Assembly (NCBI GenBank): GCA_050084515.1
Contig: CM114272.1
Coordinates: forward strand, 3,286,001-3,350,000
Source: Blasia pusilla
Taxonomy: Eukaryota; Marchantiophyta; Marchantiopsida; Blasiales
Direction of reading: 5' to 3'
DNA length: 64,000 bases
The stretch's first letter is position 1. The number at the start of each line of letters is the position of its first letter. The notes under the pieces are model-generated. The model had not been told where the DNA came from and made no database searches. It worked only from the letters and a program-made list of their open reading frames with translations. Shown here piece after piece: positions 1 through 9,989 of this stretch. The position numbers were made by a program, and so were the translations under genes.

Positions 1-1
1 A

Positions 2-412
2 TTTCAGTCCTTCAAGTTGATGGCAAAAATTGAGTGGAAGGACCGTATCTTCAGGGATCTATGGGCAATGGTGAGTTGGAGTCCATCTTTACAATGTAAG
101 TTTGCAAACTTGCTGGTGTTGGCTAATGTCGCAAGGGTTCAATGTGTAAGCACTGCAATTTGTGAGAGAGCATTCTCAATTTAGAACATGATAAAGACCA
201 AGTGTAGGAATAGACTAGGTAGTAAACATTTGGATGCTGTTCTCAGAATTGCCTTAGAAGGCCCTATTGTTGATTATGAGGACATGCTTGCTGAATCTGT
301 AGTTCTGTGGAAAACCTCTGCTAGCTTTAGGTACCTGTACGCTAATCCAGAAAGACATCTCTACCCTCAAGCAAAAGTTGATGTTACACCTTCTATTAAC
401 TTATCTTCTTGA
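2..412 (+). pseudogene. hAT transposase, C-terminal dimerisation region (fragment)
   Basis: One reading frame runs from the window edge to the stop at 410-412, broken by a single TAG at 182-184. It contains the signature of the hAT-family C-terminal dimerisation domain: a hydrophobic helix (LANVARVQCV), then CERAFS, then IKTKCRNRLG, then LDAVLRIALEGP. In active hAT transposases the CERxFS...NxIKTKxRNRLG block mediates dimerisation. Here the stop codon falls inside that block, so this copy is inactive. The 5' part lies outside the window. I see no terminal inverted repeat of the element. The family call is confident; the exact lineage is not. Confidence 0.8.
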
Positions 413-443
413 AATAATCTTTGCATTTTGTTGTAGATTTAGA

Positions 444-494
444 GCCCCTTCATAATACTTGGAAGTTTGAGATATCCAAGTATTATAAAGGGGC
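444..494. repeat. Inverted repeat, 20-bp arms
   Basis: Arms at 444-463 and 475-494 (GCCCCTTCATAATACTTGGA and its complement) pair with one mismatch around an 11-bp loop. It lies about 30 bp beyond the hAT reading frame and could be the end of a small hairpin element. Confidence 0.6.
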
Positions 495-499
495 AAAAT

Positions 500-560
500 C
501 CTTGGCTCCCAACTGGTTGGGAGGCATGGCCAGGTTCAACTCCTGCCAAGGATTCCTTGA
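500..560 (+). repeat. tRNA-like SINE head (candidate)
   Basis: A good RNA polymerase III B-box (GGTTCAACTCC, 533-543) is preceded about 30 bp upstream by an imperfect A-box-like stretch starting TGGC at 503. The flanks do not fold into a full tRNA cloverleaf, so a decayed tRNA-derived SINE is more likely than a tRNA gene. No poly(A) tail or target duplication was identified. Confidence 0.3.
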
Positions 561-599
561 ATGTGAATTTTAGTTCTAAATGTTTAGTTTAGAGGGTAA

Positions 600-1419
600 T
601 ATTTAAAGGGAGAAGTCATGAAAAAAAAGATTGGGAAAGAAGGAGAGTTTTTTTTACCGGTAGTTTTCAAATCAGCCGGTTATTGGCCAGACCATTTTTC
701 GGATTTCCGGATAAAGAACTGCGTAAAATTATAAATATCGGATTTTATCGGACTGAAAAAAAATTACTCTTATTTTTACTCTTTTTAAATCTAAACGGCC
801 GGAGCCGAAGACTTGTTTTAAAAATCCGAACTGATTTAATATTATCCGGATATTATCTGAATAAATTAGAAAAACTCCCCGGACCTTGCTCCTAGGCTTC
901 CTCTTCACATTCTTGGCGCTCCCCCAACCACTTGTTGAGGGAACGCGGCCCTAAAAGCATAGCTTCTCCCCACTTAGCGGCGATGCATGTCCAAGTCCTT
1001 AAGCCCACATACCTATGCGTGGCTCTCCTGAGCCCTAACGCCTTCCTATTCCTGGTACATCTAGCCGCCACATGGTAGACCTTCCTTGCTTGAGCCCACT
1101 CGGCTCTCTCCCTAATCACTTCTTATTCCACTATGTGGTACCTCCAGGCGGTCCAACAACTATCATGCTAGTTCAAGCTACGTGGCGGCTCCAAATACTT
1201 CCGCGCCTACTCTACTTGGTACTCCAACCTTGCCTCGAAGCTTCACGCTTGCCTTAACCTAATTCTTGTAACCTGGTTTAGCTATTTTACTCAAAAACCC
1301 GCCCGGAAGCTGAAGTATCTAACTCTCCTTCCCGCTTACTCCCGACATTCCCGTTATTTGACAACACTACCCTTTCCGCCACACTCTGTGCTATACTCGG
1401 TTGCTTTCTCTCATCAATG
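600..1419. other. Gene-free stretch
   Basis: Only short open frames without recognisable domains are present. A run rich in CCGG/GGAT motifs lies at about 655-880. I see no RNA gene and no clear element boundary. Confidence 0.5.
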
Positions 1420-1650
1420 TGCACCAACAGAGTCTATGAAAAATGGACAAGGCTTCCGCGCACAACCTTCTGAACGGAAAAATAAATAACACAAATTCCA
1501 ACCGGCGTCTCCAAGAGCTCCCAACCGAGGCAACTCGCTTGCCTACCTGCAAACAAAAAATTCCCTCCTGCCCCCTGACATCTTTCTCATGTAAAAATAA
1601 GAGTAGTAAGAACGGCACACCCGGCCTAAAACTCCATTCCTCAATCTACA
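1420..1650 (+). repeat. Dispersed repeat R1, copy 1
   Basis: This stretch resembles 13150-13372 in the same orientation. Shared landmarks are the CGCGCACAA segment, CAACCGAGGC, GCTTGCCTACCT, AAAAAATTCCCT, TTTCTCATG and AAAACTCCATTC. Divergence is moderate and indels are frequent. The two copies lie about 11.7 kb apart. They do not have clear TG...CA ends, so I do not call them LTRs. Confidence 0.65.
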
Positions 1651-1677
1651 TCGGCTTTTGGAGGGGGGTTGGTATTC

Positions 1678-1740
1678 TGGCAGGAGAGAGTAAGAGAGGA
1701 GAGTAAGAGAGGAGAGGAAGAGAGGAAGAGAAGAGAGTCT
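1678..1740. repeat. GA-rich microsatellite
   Basis: An imperfect run of GAGAGTAAGAGAG and GAGAGGAAGAG units. Confidence 0.85.
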
Positions 1741-2330
1741 CTCTCCAAAAATAAGGGCTAAATCCTTAAACTCTCTTCAAAACTTTCTTCAATTTTTTAG
1801 GTTTCTTCCCTACTTCAAATGAAAGAAAATTTTCAAAGAGAGTAAGAAGTGCACCAAAATGGGCTCTTTATCCAAGACTCCCACCTGAGGCCCCAACACT
1901 TTGTGAGAATCTAACAACTAGTCATGATTGACTTCTGATTCCGACGGGACTACAATGAAAGAAACAAGGCTAGGAGTTGCGAAGAATGAATTGAAAATTA
2001 TGGTAATAAATTGTGGAAAATGACAATGTTAAGATTTCATTTTTGCAAGGGAATTACATTACCTAAGCTTGCAACCTCTCTGAAAGTAAGATATTCCAAA
2101 AGTATGCTTTGAAGAAAATGGGGGAGCAAGAGTCCCGGTAGTAACTTTCTCAACCTGGTCTACAAATATCACAAAACACGAGAATTTGTGCATACATCTG
2201 TAGTCATCCAAGTTCCATTTTTGGCTTCCAACCTACCGACAAGCGACAGGTTCACAGAAACAAAATCACAGAACCTTCAAATCAATCAAGAAAAAATTAC
2301 ACATGCCCCAGAGAAGAAAAACTTTCAACT
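1741..2330. other. Gene-free stretch
   Basis: AT-rich single-copy-looking DNA with no supported reading frame. Confidence 0.5.
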
Positions 2331-2592
2331 CCACTCGCTATTTGCAGAAAACCGATGGGTTGCAATAGCACGCAATCATGAGTTTGCAACTTCTTGGAAT
2401 TCCACTTTTCGCAAACTTAGTTCTTGGTTTGCAACCCGTCAATTTCCGATGGTTTGCAAACCTTGTTTAGGAACTCCAACTTGGCTGAATCTGAGAAATT
2501 CCAAACTCACTCATTGGTCCCTCATTTTTATGGTTGCAAACTGGGGCTGTGGTTTGCAACCCGTCAGAATCCCACGAGTTGCAAAATAAACA
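2331..2592. repeat. Palindromic GCAACCCGTC repeat cluster 1
   Basis: Degenerate copies of the GCAACCCGTCGG / CCGACGGGTTGC repeat occur at about 2360-2590 (for example CGATGGGTTGCA, TTTGCAACCCGTCA and CGATGGTTTGCA). The 133-codon open frame across this stretch is best explained by the repeat, not by a gene. Confidence 0.6.
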
Positions 2593-3056
2593 TCATCGAG
2601 TAGATAAGCCAACACAATCAACATGAACAAACAACAAAAGTTTACAAAAACCATCATGGTGCAAAAACTTCTTGTCCTTTATTACATCCAAGGGAAGCTC
2701 GGAAATGTACATTTAATCTAGTCTATGATTTCTTCAGCCTCGTCATCTACAAATTTACTCCTAACTCCCCTAAGTTCCTGTACAAAAGGAATCTCTTGGG
2801 ATACAAGTGGCTCCTCTGGTTGATTGTAGATAAGGATTATAAATGTTGGGAAACTCAAGAGCCTTGGCCCCCCCCTAGGTACCCGATAATGGTCCCATGT
2901 AGGATGATTTGAGTCCCAAGGCCTTCCTCGACAACAAATCTTTTATGCTCTGCAAGGTGACATCCATCCAGTATCAATATGTGCTACGCCCTTGGAAACC
3001 AATAAATCCCAACTCCAAAATGCTTTAGTCAAGCTGACTCCAATAAATCTTTGAGC

Positions 3057-3425
3057 TCACTTGTCATCGTCCAAGAGCTCTTCTAGAATTACTGCTCGCT
3101 TTGCCCTCCCGATTTTTGGAATTGTAGGAAGTGACGATGGTGTCACTATCAATGGTGGCTCTAGAGTTGGAGCAGTTGGCTTTGGAGGCGAGTTGTATAC
3201 TCCCACTAGCCTCTCGTAATCCGCCTTTGCCTCTTTCCAAAGGTCGAAAAGTTTTGGCCTTCCCTCAAGGCAGAGAATGTTTCTGCCACTCTGCCAGGTG
3301 CCTCTGATACTCACCCTTGATAGGCCCACTAAATCAAAGACCAAGTCACCCTGCCTCGAGAAGAGCTCCATGAGCATTTGCATCAAGGCACGTGACTTCT
3401 CCCTTCCTCCAAGTAAGGGGGTCCC
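3057..3425 (-). pseudogene. DNA methylase-like (N4/N6, beta-class) C-terminal part
   Basis: The minus-strand frame is open from about 3425 to the stop at 3057. It reads ...KSRALMQMLMELFSRQGDLVFD, then a degraded glycine loop, then ...SGRNILCLEGRPKLFDLWKEA, and ends in a proline-rich and lysine-rich tail. The layout (helix, GDLVFDxxxG, about 15 residues, GRN-x3-LE) matches motif I and the following segment of DNA methylases that use S-adenosylmethionine. In these enzymes D-x-F-x-G-x-G-T-T binds the cofactor; here it reads DLVGLSRVS, so the loop has lost its glycines. A matching upstream part lies at 5115-5520 on the same strand. The two are separated by a LINE scrap and palindromic repeats. 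Probably a decayed copy of a repeated methylase-domain gene. The family call is by motif only. Confidence 0.5.
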
Positions 3426-3426
3426 T

Positions 3427-3502
3427 TGTCATGCGCATACACATCGCTATAGAACATACATCGCTATTATCTAACATACACACAAACACACACGATCCCA
3501 TG
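3427..3502 (+). repeat. Direct repeat R3, copy 1
   Basis: Similar to 4107-4182 in the same orientation (shared ACATACATCGCTAT, CTAAC, CAAACAC and CACGATCCCA). It flanks the LINE scrap at 3857-4138 on the far side, about 350 bp away. Confidence 0.65.
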
Positions 3503-3856
3503 CTAACTCATGGCATCCAAACAAAGAGATAAGAATTACCAAAATATCTCCAATTAAATCAAGTAGATCTCACATCACATCTCACGCCAAACTCTCTATG
3601 GTGTGCACTCTCTCTCATGTCAAACCAAACCCATTCTCCTAATGAGAGGCTTGGGTTACACACACAAGGCAAGAAGGACCATAGCTCCTCCGCCTCATGC
3701 CAAGAGGTTCAACAAAGAGAGAATGAGCTCTCAAGCTCTCTCTCTTGGCGGTATACCCCCTTCCCTCTCCCAAGCCCTCTCCTCAGTAACCTATGCTCGC
3801 AAATCATCTCCTTGGCTCTTGATCTGTTGTAGCCACTTCCCAAAGTGTAAATTCAA

Positions 3857-4138
3857 CTATACTCCAAATGGAAACCAAGAAGAAAGAAAACCATAGATAG
3901 CAGCATCATCCAATACTTTGGTGAGGATCAGCCCGATAGAATCTTCTCCCCACTTGAGAAGTTCAACAAAAAGACCATCCAAATCCTCACATTTGCCATT
4001 TTCTAATCTTCTTAGTTTAGTCATAACCTCTGCTTCAAAGAATAAGCCTAGTATGCCACCACAACGGGGCATAGATGTAGCATTGGGACTCAGAGAGAGG
4101 AGAGGTGTGTCGTGCGCGTACAAATTGCTCCACAACAT
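3857..4138 (-). pseudogene. LINE-type reverse transcriptase fragment
   Basis: A 93-codon minus-strand frame contains EVMTKLRRLENGKCEDLDGL, followed by VELLKWGEDS and ending with a G-x-L-S-S-W motif. This is the pattern of the N-terminal part of LINE reverse transcriptases (I..L..L.NGK..G.DGL..E..K......G..P..W). The catalytic FADD block is absent. It is a short relic between methylase pseudogene pieces on the same strand, so it may mark an insertion. Confidence 0.6.
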
Positions 4139-4182
4139 ACATCGCTATCACCTAACACACATGCAAACACGCACGATCCCAC
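4107..4182 (+). repeat. Direct repeat R3, copy 2
   Basis: Partner of 3427-3502, about 80% similar by eye. It overlaps the upstream end of the LINE scrap. Confidence 0.65.
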
Positions 4183-4479
4183 CTGTCCTTCACTACTCAC
4201 GAAGGAACTCTACTAGATCTCCTCGATCTATCCTAAGAGATGTGACATCCTTCCTGCATGAAAATTCCTAGGGGGGAATTGTAGAGACTATCTAAGTTGT
4301 AGCCATCGGAGCATGGATCCACTGGATCCGGGATATGGAACACTTGGAAGTTGTGCTCGGGCCTTACAAAGCAGCACACAAATGAGTGATCCATCTGTGA
4401 ACAAGTTGGTGGAAACTAATGTCAGCAAAAAGAAAAAGGTAGTAGACCACTGGCCATGGTCTACTCTCCATAAAGGGAC

Positions 4480-5062
4480 ACAATATGCAACCCGTTGGAT
4501 CCCGAGGGGTTGCTCATTTGGTTAGACACAAGAGCAATCTATTGGAGTCCGATGGGTTGCTTTTCAACCCATCCTACTAGTCCCCCGTGATTACCAACCC
4601 ATCAAAACATGGCCTATAGGCCTGACACAATAACAACCTGTCAGACTTTGACGGGTTGCTTTAGAACTCTAGGAGGATTCTTTGCCTATGAGCAACCCGT
4701 CGGAAACCGATAGTTTGCTCATTTTGCTAGACAAAACCCAACCTTTCGGAGTCCAATGGTTGGCTTACAACTCGATCAAATTGTTCATAGTTGAGAAGTT
4801 CCTAATATGAGAGCAACCCGTCGCTTTTAGATGGGTTGCATCACTCGAAACACAAGTGGAAAAGCAATGCTACTTGCAACCCGTCGCGTTCCGACGGGTT
4901 GCAATCACTGGAAACATGTAGGTGAATTTGCAACCCATCGCTTTCAGATAGGTTGCATCACTGCAGACACAAGTACAAAAGCAATTCTACTTGCAACCTG
5001 TCTGGTTCCTAAGGTGAATTTGCAACTTGTTGGGTTCCAACGGGTTGTATTTCTAAACCATC
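4480..5062. repeat. Palindromic GCAACCCGTCGG repeat cluster 2
   Basis: At least eight palindromic or half-palindromic units occur. The best is at about 4880-4903, where GCAACCCGTCGC and CCGACGGGTTGC are arranged as inverted arms around two to three bases. Others lie at 4485-4515, 4537-4560, 4631-4661, 4691-4721, 4740-4775, 4812-4838 and 4930-5047. Each unit would form a hairpin of about 12 bp. Spacing between units is about 60-75 bp. Confidence 0.75.
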
Positions 5063-5114
5063 TCAATTTTTCAAAAAGGTGAACTTACCCGGACTTGATT
5101 CGTCAAGATCTAAG

Positions 5115-5520
5115 TCAATACTCATTTTTTATGAACCATGATTGCGCCATCCTCCGCTTCAGTGACCTCTTCACGCACTGAAGGTTGAAGAGCTTGTCTT
5201 TGATCCCTCCAGTAAGGACCAAGAAACCACCCATGTCACTGAGATACGCGTCAGCAAAAGAAAACAGTAGAGCGATTTGGTCGTAGAAAAGCGAGACATT
5301 TCAATGTGGGACAGTGTTAGACGGATTTTTGTCCCGCAAGCGAAACCCAGAAGGAAAATCTGCAGTGAGGGGGTCCACCACCATCTCTTCAACAATCCCC
5401 TGCACCATCCAAGGGGCGTGCTTGTTTCGAAGGAGCTTTCGCCCTGGCACAATCAATTTCTCAATGGCAGGTGTAGACTCATGAGAACTGAAACTCTACA
5501 TTTCATCGACCAGATGAGTC
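5115..5520 (-). pseudogene. DNA methylase-like, part with motif IV (degenerate)
   Basis: A minus-strand frame ending at TGA 5115-5117 is open over about 130 codons apart from one in-frame TGA and an upstream TAG. It contains KLIVPGRKLLRNKHAPWMVQ, then EEMVVDPLTADF, then LFYDQIALLFSFADAY, then LSDMGGFLVLTGG. Beta-class N4-cytosine/N6-adenine methylases have (D/N/S)PP(Y/F/W) followed about 30 residues later by a helix and ...GG.L.... Here DPLT stands where DPPY would be, with the helix and the GGFLVL strand at the right distance. The cofactor-binding half is at 3057-3425 on the same strand, which gives the beta-class order (IV before I). Likely one ancestral gene split by repeats. Confidence 0.45.
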
Positions 5521-5928
5521 TAGTGAAGAAGACGTTTGTCCCAGTGGCTGTTTCCCTATGCCTGCCTAGCGATGATGGAGTGTATTCCACATCCTTATCT
5601 CGTCCCTTGGACAAACCACGCGCCTCTCGCTTTCACTTCTCCCGAGTGTGTTTTCGGCTTGTTGGAGTCTTCGTTACCTCAAACTCCATAGGAGATTTCT
5701 TTGACGAGGACCTAGTCCGGCCCTCTCGACCTGGACAACTCCACCTTGAAGACTTGCCTTGAAGACTTAGCCTCGGAATTCCTCAACCCCTCGCCTTGGT
5801 TTTCAAATCCATTCTGGATTTGTCTTTGGCGCTGACAACCTTTGCCACCAACTTTGTTGTCTTGAGAGCTTGCGTCGGTTGTTACGGTGCTTTCTACGTC
5901 GGTTGTTACCCATCCCCCTTCTCACACG

Positions 5929-5968
5929 AGCAACCCGACTGTCTCCGACGGGTTGCACGCTTCCCTTG
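5929..5968. repeat. Single palindromic GCAACCCG repeat unit
   Basis: GCAACCCGACTGTCTCCGAC followed by GGGTTGC: an isolated unit of the same palindromic family as the clusters around it. Confidence 0.6.
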
Positions 5969-6097
5969 TCTTGGGGTGACAACACATGCTCCCTACGTCC
6001 GTCAGTCTCCATTGCGTGAAACAATCTCACCTACCAAACAACATCTTGTCAGTCAAATTCTGCTAGGAGAATAACGGTCACTATTCATTATAAATTA

Positions 6098-6137
6098 AAC
6101 ATTCTTATTCTTATTCTCATTCTTATTCTCATTCTCC
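6098..6137. repeat. ATTCTT/ATTCTC microsatellite
   Basis: Six to seven imperfect ATTCTY units. Confidence 0.85.
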
Positions 6138-6433
6138 ACCCGGTGGAATCATCTAGGAATGGATAATTATGTGAAACTCACTGGTGGCAGTTATCTAGCG
6201 GCCCTTCCTCAATCAGCGATAATTCGACCGCAAGCTCGTGAGTCTTACATACCAGTGGAGGAAAATTTCCTCTCACCGCGATTTCTTCTCCAAATTGGAA
6301 CAATGTTTGTTTCAAGGATGTTAGGATAGACGATACAGAGGACGTTGTAGATGAGACAGTCCAGCCAGTGATAACAGACTGTAAAGTATGGAATCTCCTA
6401 CCTCACAAAAATGGTTAATTCAGAGTTTATGGC

Positions 6434-8170
6434 TTGCCTCTGAAGCCTTATGTTTCCCAAGTAGACGGTCCAAAATTTCCTAGTGCACCGAGCTCTATGT
6501 TTGCCACTCCTAGCTCTATAGATCCAGCATCGACTCCAACTTCACACGTTCGTAACAATGTTGTACTTCCTAAAGATATTCCGGATGTCGTCAACCTTAG
6601 TGGATTTGTCGGACACCAACCGAGCCCTGCCTGTGCCTACTCGTTCCTCTTGCGAGTATCAAGCAATAGTTTATTGTCGTCTTTGCCCTTTAAAATGTTC
6701 AAGCACATTCTCGTCAATAAGCTGCCGCCCATGTACGATGGTAATTGCAGTTTTGAGTTTCCTCCACTTGCTGGTCCTACTCAAAAGAAAGATGGAGGAT
6801 GCTTGAAGGGTATGGACAGAAAGTGTGATTGGCATGGATGGTGCAGGCTTCAACGGACTAGTGCTTCAATTCCAGATGGTCCTTGGATTGTTTCTCGCCA
6901 CCAATGCGTTGGAGCCCTAGAGTGTAGAAGTCCAGGCTGCCGGTATCTAGAGCGCAATGGGCGAGTTAGTACGTTACAATTCCCCCCAAGAATGTAGAAA
7001 CTCCATATGAGGTCGGTGCGACCATACCGTCGGGAGACCATCAATGTCCTCATTGTTAGGCATTCCCTTTCTGCGTTGGAACATGTCCAACATACAAAAT
7101 TTTCATTGTGCACGACTTCAGTTCTATGTCCGAGTATACCAGGCTGGTAGTTCATGTTGGCTCCCACATTCATCCTGTTATCGGTGCAATTCAGAGAGAT
7201 CAAAGAGGATGTGGCAAAGAAAATGGCCGAGGTATATACAAACTCTCCAGGATCAAAGCCCGGAGTGATCAAGTTAACAACAGCATCACAAAATTTTGAA
7301 CAAGTGCTTGGAATCCTTAGGCACGGTGAGATCACCGCTCCTAAGGAGAAACAACTTTGGGAAAATCTTGCATTTCTCGCTAATCCTGAATGCTTCCAGA
7401 ACTTGCAACGTCAAATAAGGGTACTTTATGGAAAGACGGCCAAAGTGGATGCAATTGCTTGAGTCAAGGCCAACTCCAGATTTCCACTTATTCAGAGATG
7501 GCAGTTCATGGGCCAGGGAGGCAAAGGATCCAGGGCTTACGTCTTCAAAATGTAAACTACAAGGCCGTCGAGTGGCCTCGATCTTATAAATCGAATGAGG
7601 GAAGGGGAAGATCTCTACGGCACTTGGGTAAGCTTTGATATTTGCTATAGAGTGTTGAATGGATGGTTTACCATGGGTACTCATATTTACGACCATGTGG
7701 AGAAGGGACTTTAAACTATATTTGTCTATGAGGTAAAAGCAGAAGACGTTGGCAATTTGAAGATGTGTTGGTTACTCTTATTGGAGGTGGTGAAGGAAAC
7801 CAAAAGGCCAACTCCAAAAATTTATGGATTCATGGCAGACAATGCATAGCCTGGATGGATTACTATGAGGGAAGTGTTATGGGGTGGAGAGGTTCAACCA
7901 AAGAGGGAACGGTCAGATGCTTTCCATTGGCAACAGTTTGTGACCCGGTACAACAAATTTTGCATCAAGGAGAATAAGAGAAGAGAGCATGTCACTTTAC
8001 TCCAACGTTGCAAGGACAGCAAAACCTTGAAATAGGCCATGGAGTGCCAAGAAGAACTTCATAGGTGGTGGAGGAAGCATGCGATTGAGGGGAAGTACAA
8101 AGAGTTGTGCTCTTGGCTTAGTTGGTAGCCTATACGAATGAGATAATGGGGAAACTTCATGCGGCAGGTC
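6434..8170 (+). pseudogene. MULE-like transposase (seedless-plant type), decayed
   Basis: Several reading frames on the plus strand line up into one broken protein. The first part (6434-6997) ends with a Cys/His-rich segment (CDWHGWC, then CRSPGCRYLERNG). After a frame change a zinc-binding-like module follows at about 6995-7200 (CPHC, then C-x3-C, IVHDFSSM, then VHVGSHIHPV), with one in-frame stop. Further on (about 7440-8170) come a block ending GTHIYDHVEKGL, then YEVKAEDVGNL, then YGFMADNA, then FHWQQFV, then ECQEELHRWWRKHA. This order matches transposase-like proteins that I recall as abundant in fern, lycophyte and bryophyte genomes; the D...DNA...H-W layout is reminiscent of MULE transposases. 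At least five stops or frameshifts make it inactive. Subfamily uncertain. Confidence 0.6.
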
Positions 8171-8304
8171 AGTTCAGTCTTTCGTCCTTTTGAGCTCATG
8201 TTGAGAATTTTTTGGAAAGTTGCACCTCAAGTTGAGAAGCGTGGGATCTATAGGGATTTCAAACCGCAGAAACCAAGCACCCCTCGGATGCAACTGGTGT
8301 TTAG

Positions 8305-9125
8305 GGTGGAGTTTGCAACCTGTTGGAAACCGACAGGTTGCATGAAGAATGTTTGTGCAACCCGTTGAAACTTGACTGGTGCATGAGTGTCAGACCCGTC
8401 GGCGCCCGATAGGATGCATGAGGAATTTTTGTGCAACCCGTCGGAACCCGACTGGTTGCATGAGTGTGCAACCCGTCGGATCTCGACGGATTGCAAGATG
8501 CATGTATACAAAGTGTGCAAATAGTTCTACCCCAATGGGCTCCAAGCCGCAAGGCTATGAGTTAACTCAGTGTGCAACCTGTCGGATTCCGACTAGTTGC
8601 GTCTGTCTCCGACTCCTCGCATTCAAATAGGTTGCAGCTGTCTCCAATTCCTCGCATCCAGAAACGTTGCATCAATGCAAGTTAACTAGAACCCATTGAA
8701 TTCCGATAAGTTGCAAAGCTTCATGTGGACACTTCTTGCAAGCCAACGAAATCCGACAGGGTGCACAAGGATTTTAGAGAGCGGACCGACCTGCTTCTCA
8801 CAATTCGTCCGATTCCGACGGGTTGCGGTAGGAGGTTCCTCAGTGGTGGGTTGCAGTAAGAGGTTTCTAGGACATTCTAGGGATGCCTCTGACTTGCAAC
8901 CCGTTTCAAGTCAGAGGTTGGAAAATCCATGTGCAACCTGTCGGATTTTGATGACTTGCACTTGGACCTTCCAGCCCGGCGTGGCCAAAGTTACTTGCAA
9001 CCCATTTGAATCCGATAGGTTGCACTATGTGGTTCGTGGGTGTTGCAACACGTCGAAAACCGATGGGTTGCACAATTATTCATAGGATGCCTCAAACTTG
9101 CAACCCGTCGGGTTCCAACATGTTT
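8305..9125. repeat. Palindromic GCAACCCGTCGG repeat cluster 3
   Basis: About 12-15 units. Clear palindromes lie at about 8319-8342, 8433-8460 and 8470-8496 (GCAACCCGTCGGA ... TCGACGGATTGC). Poorer ones follow to 9120. Many short open frames on both strands here arise from the repeat and were not annotated. This is the densest cluster in the window. Confidence 0.75.
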
Positions 9126-9189
9126 CTTTTTTCTTCGCTTATAGAGTTATTTTCGTTCCCTTCTCACATTGCCGTCGTTGCAGGGACTA

Positions 9190-9720
9190 AACATTCATGA
9201 AAATGCCCTCTGCCCCAACACAAGTGGAGGAGAGAGTGTTCATTCCTCTTGGAGGTCCTCACAAGCATGCCAAATAATTTCACTTGTAGAGGCATGCCAA
9301 CAAGACCAGACAAGGGCAATGCTACAGTCTGCAGCATCCCATATCTTCCTCACAAAAGGCACAACTAAAGGAAAGGGACCTTTGATTTACGAGCTCTATG
9401 TCAAGGCGGCTGTGAGATCTGGTGATGAGAAACTTTATGTGGAAGCCTTCAATTGGTGCGTAACAAGAACTTCCCTTGGTGGGGATATTCGTGGGCGTGT
9501 TTCAAGACGTCTCATATAGATGGTGGTAGAGCAGTTTGAGTGAGACTCGTGGAGACTAGATAAGTATCTTGACTTCAGGCAAGTGAAGAGGCAGCAACGA
9601 GGAATGAACCCAATGATTGATTTGGATGAATAAATTATGCCGCCCGGGTATTTAAAGATCCCAGATTGCTCCCAAATCCAAGCAGAAGTAACTTATCCAA
9701 AATAAATAAATAAAAATTTC
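9190..9720 (+). pseudogene. Unclassified repeat protein X, copy 1 (truncated)
   Basis: The frame reads ...ACQQDQTRAMLQSAASHIFL, then IYELYVKAAVRSGDEKLYVE, AFNWC and, after two stops, DSWRLDKYLDFRQVKRQQRG and IDLDE. The same sequence is found, diverged, on the minus strand at about 45900-46215 (KMYVKAFN, then DIWRPHKFLDFRRVKRQHRR and IDVNDGINPPRYLE). Similarity is visible at nucleotide level as well. In copy 2 the reading frame continues for another 2.5 kb; here it breaks off near 9720 and is followed directly by protein Y sequence at 9990. Two in-frame stops and the internal deletion make this copy defective. I do not recognise the protein family. Confidence 0.6.
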
Positions 9721-9989
9721 AAAAGCCCTCCGTTGCTGGAAATTTGCAACATCCGGTCTCTAGGGTAGTTCAATAGTATGGGATTCCGGTCATTGAGGTG
9801 GATTGCAACCTCTAAAGGTGGCATATATCTCGAAGCAACCCTAGACGTGGACCCACTTGCAAGGCAGGATTTGATGGCATTAGGTGAACATGGGGCACTT
9901 TCCTAAATAAGAACTGCACAAGGACTGGACGACCACTACCTGGCTTCTAGGGGCTCAAAACCTTTGATCGTTTCACGAGGACCGGGGAT

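Noticed and set aside
500-560. Functional tRNA gene
   Set aside because: B-box is good but acceptor and anticodon stems cannot be formed.
2188-2589. 133-codon open frame
   Set aside because: Mostly palindromic repeat sequence.
8305-9125. CRISPR-like array
   Set aside because: Units are palindromes with irregular, unrelated spacers in plant nuclear DNA; no cas genes.
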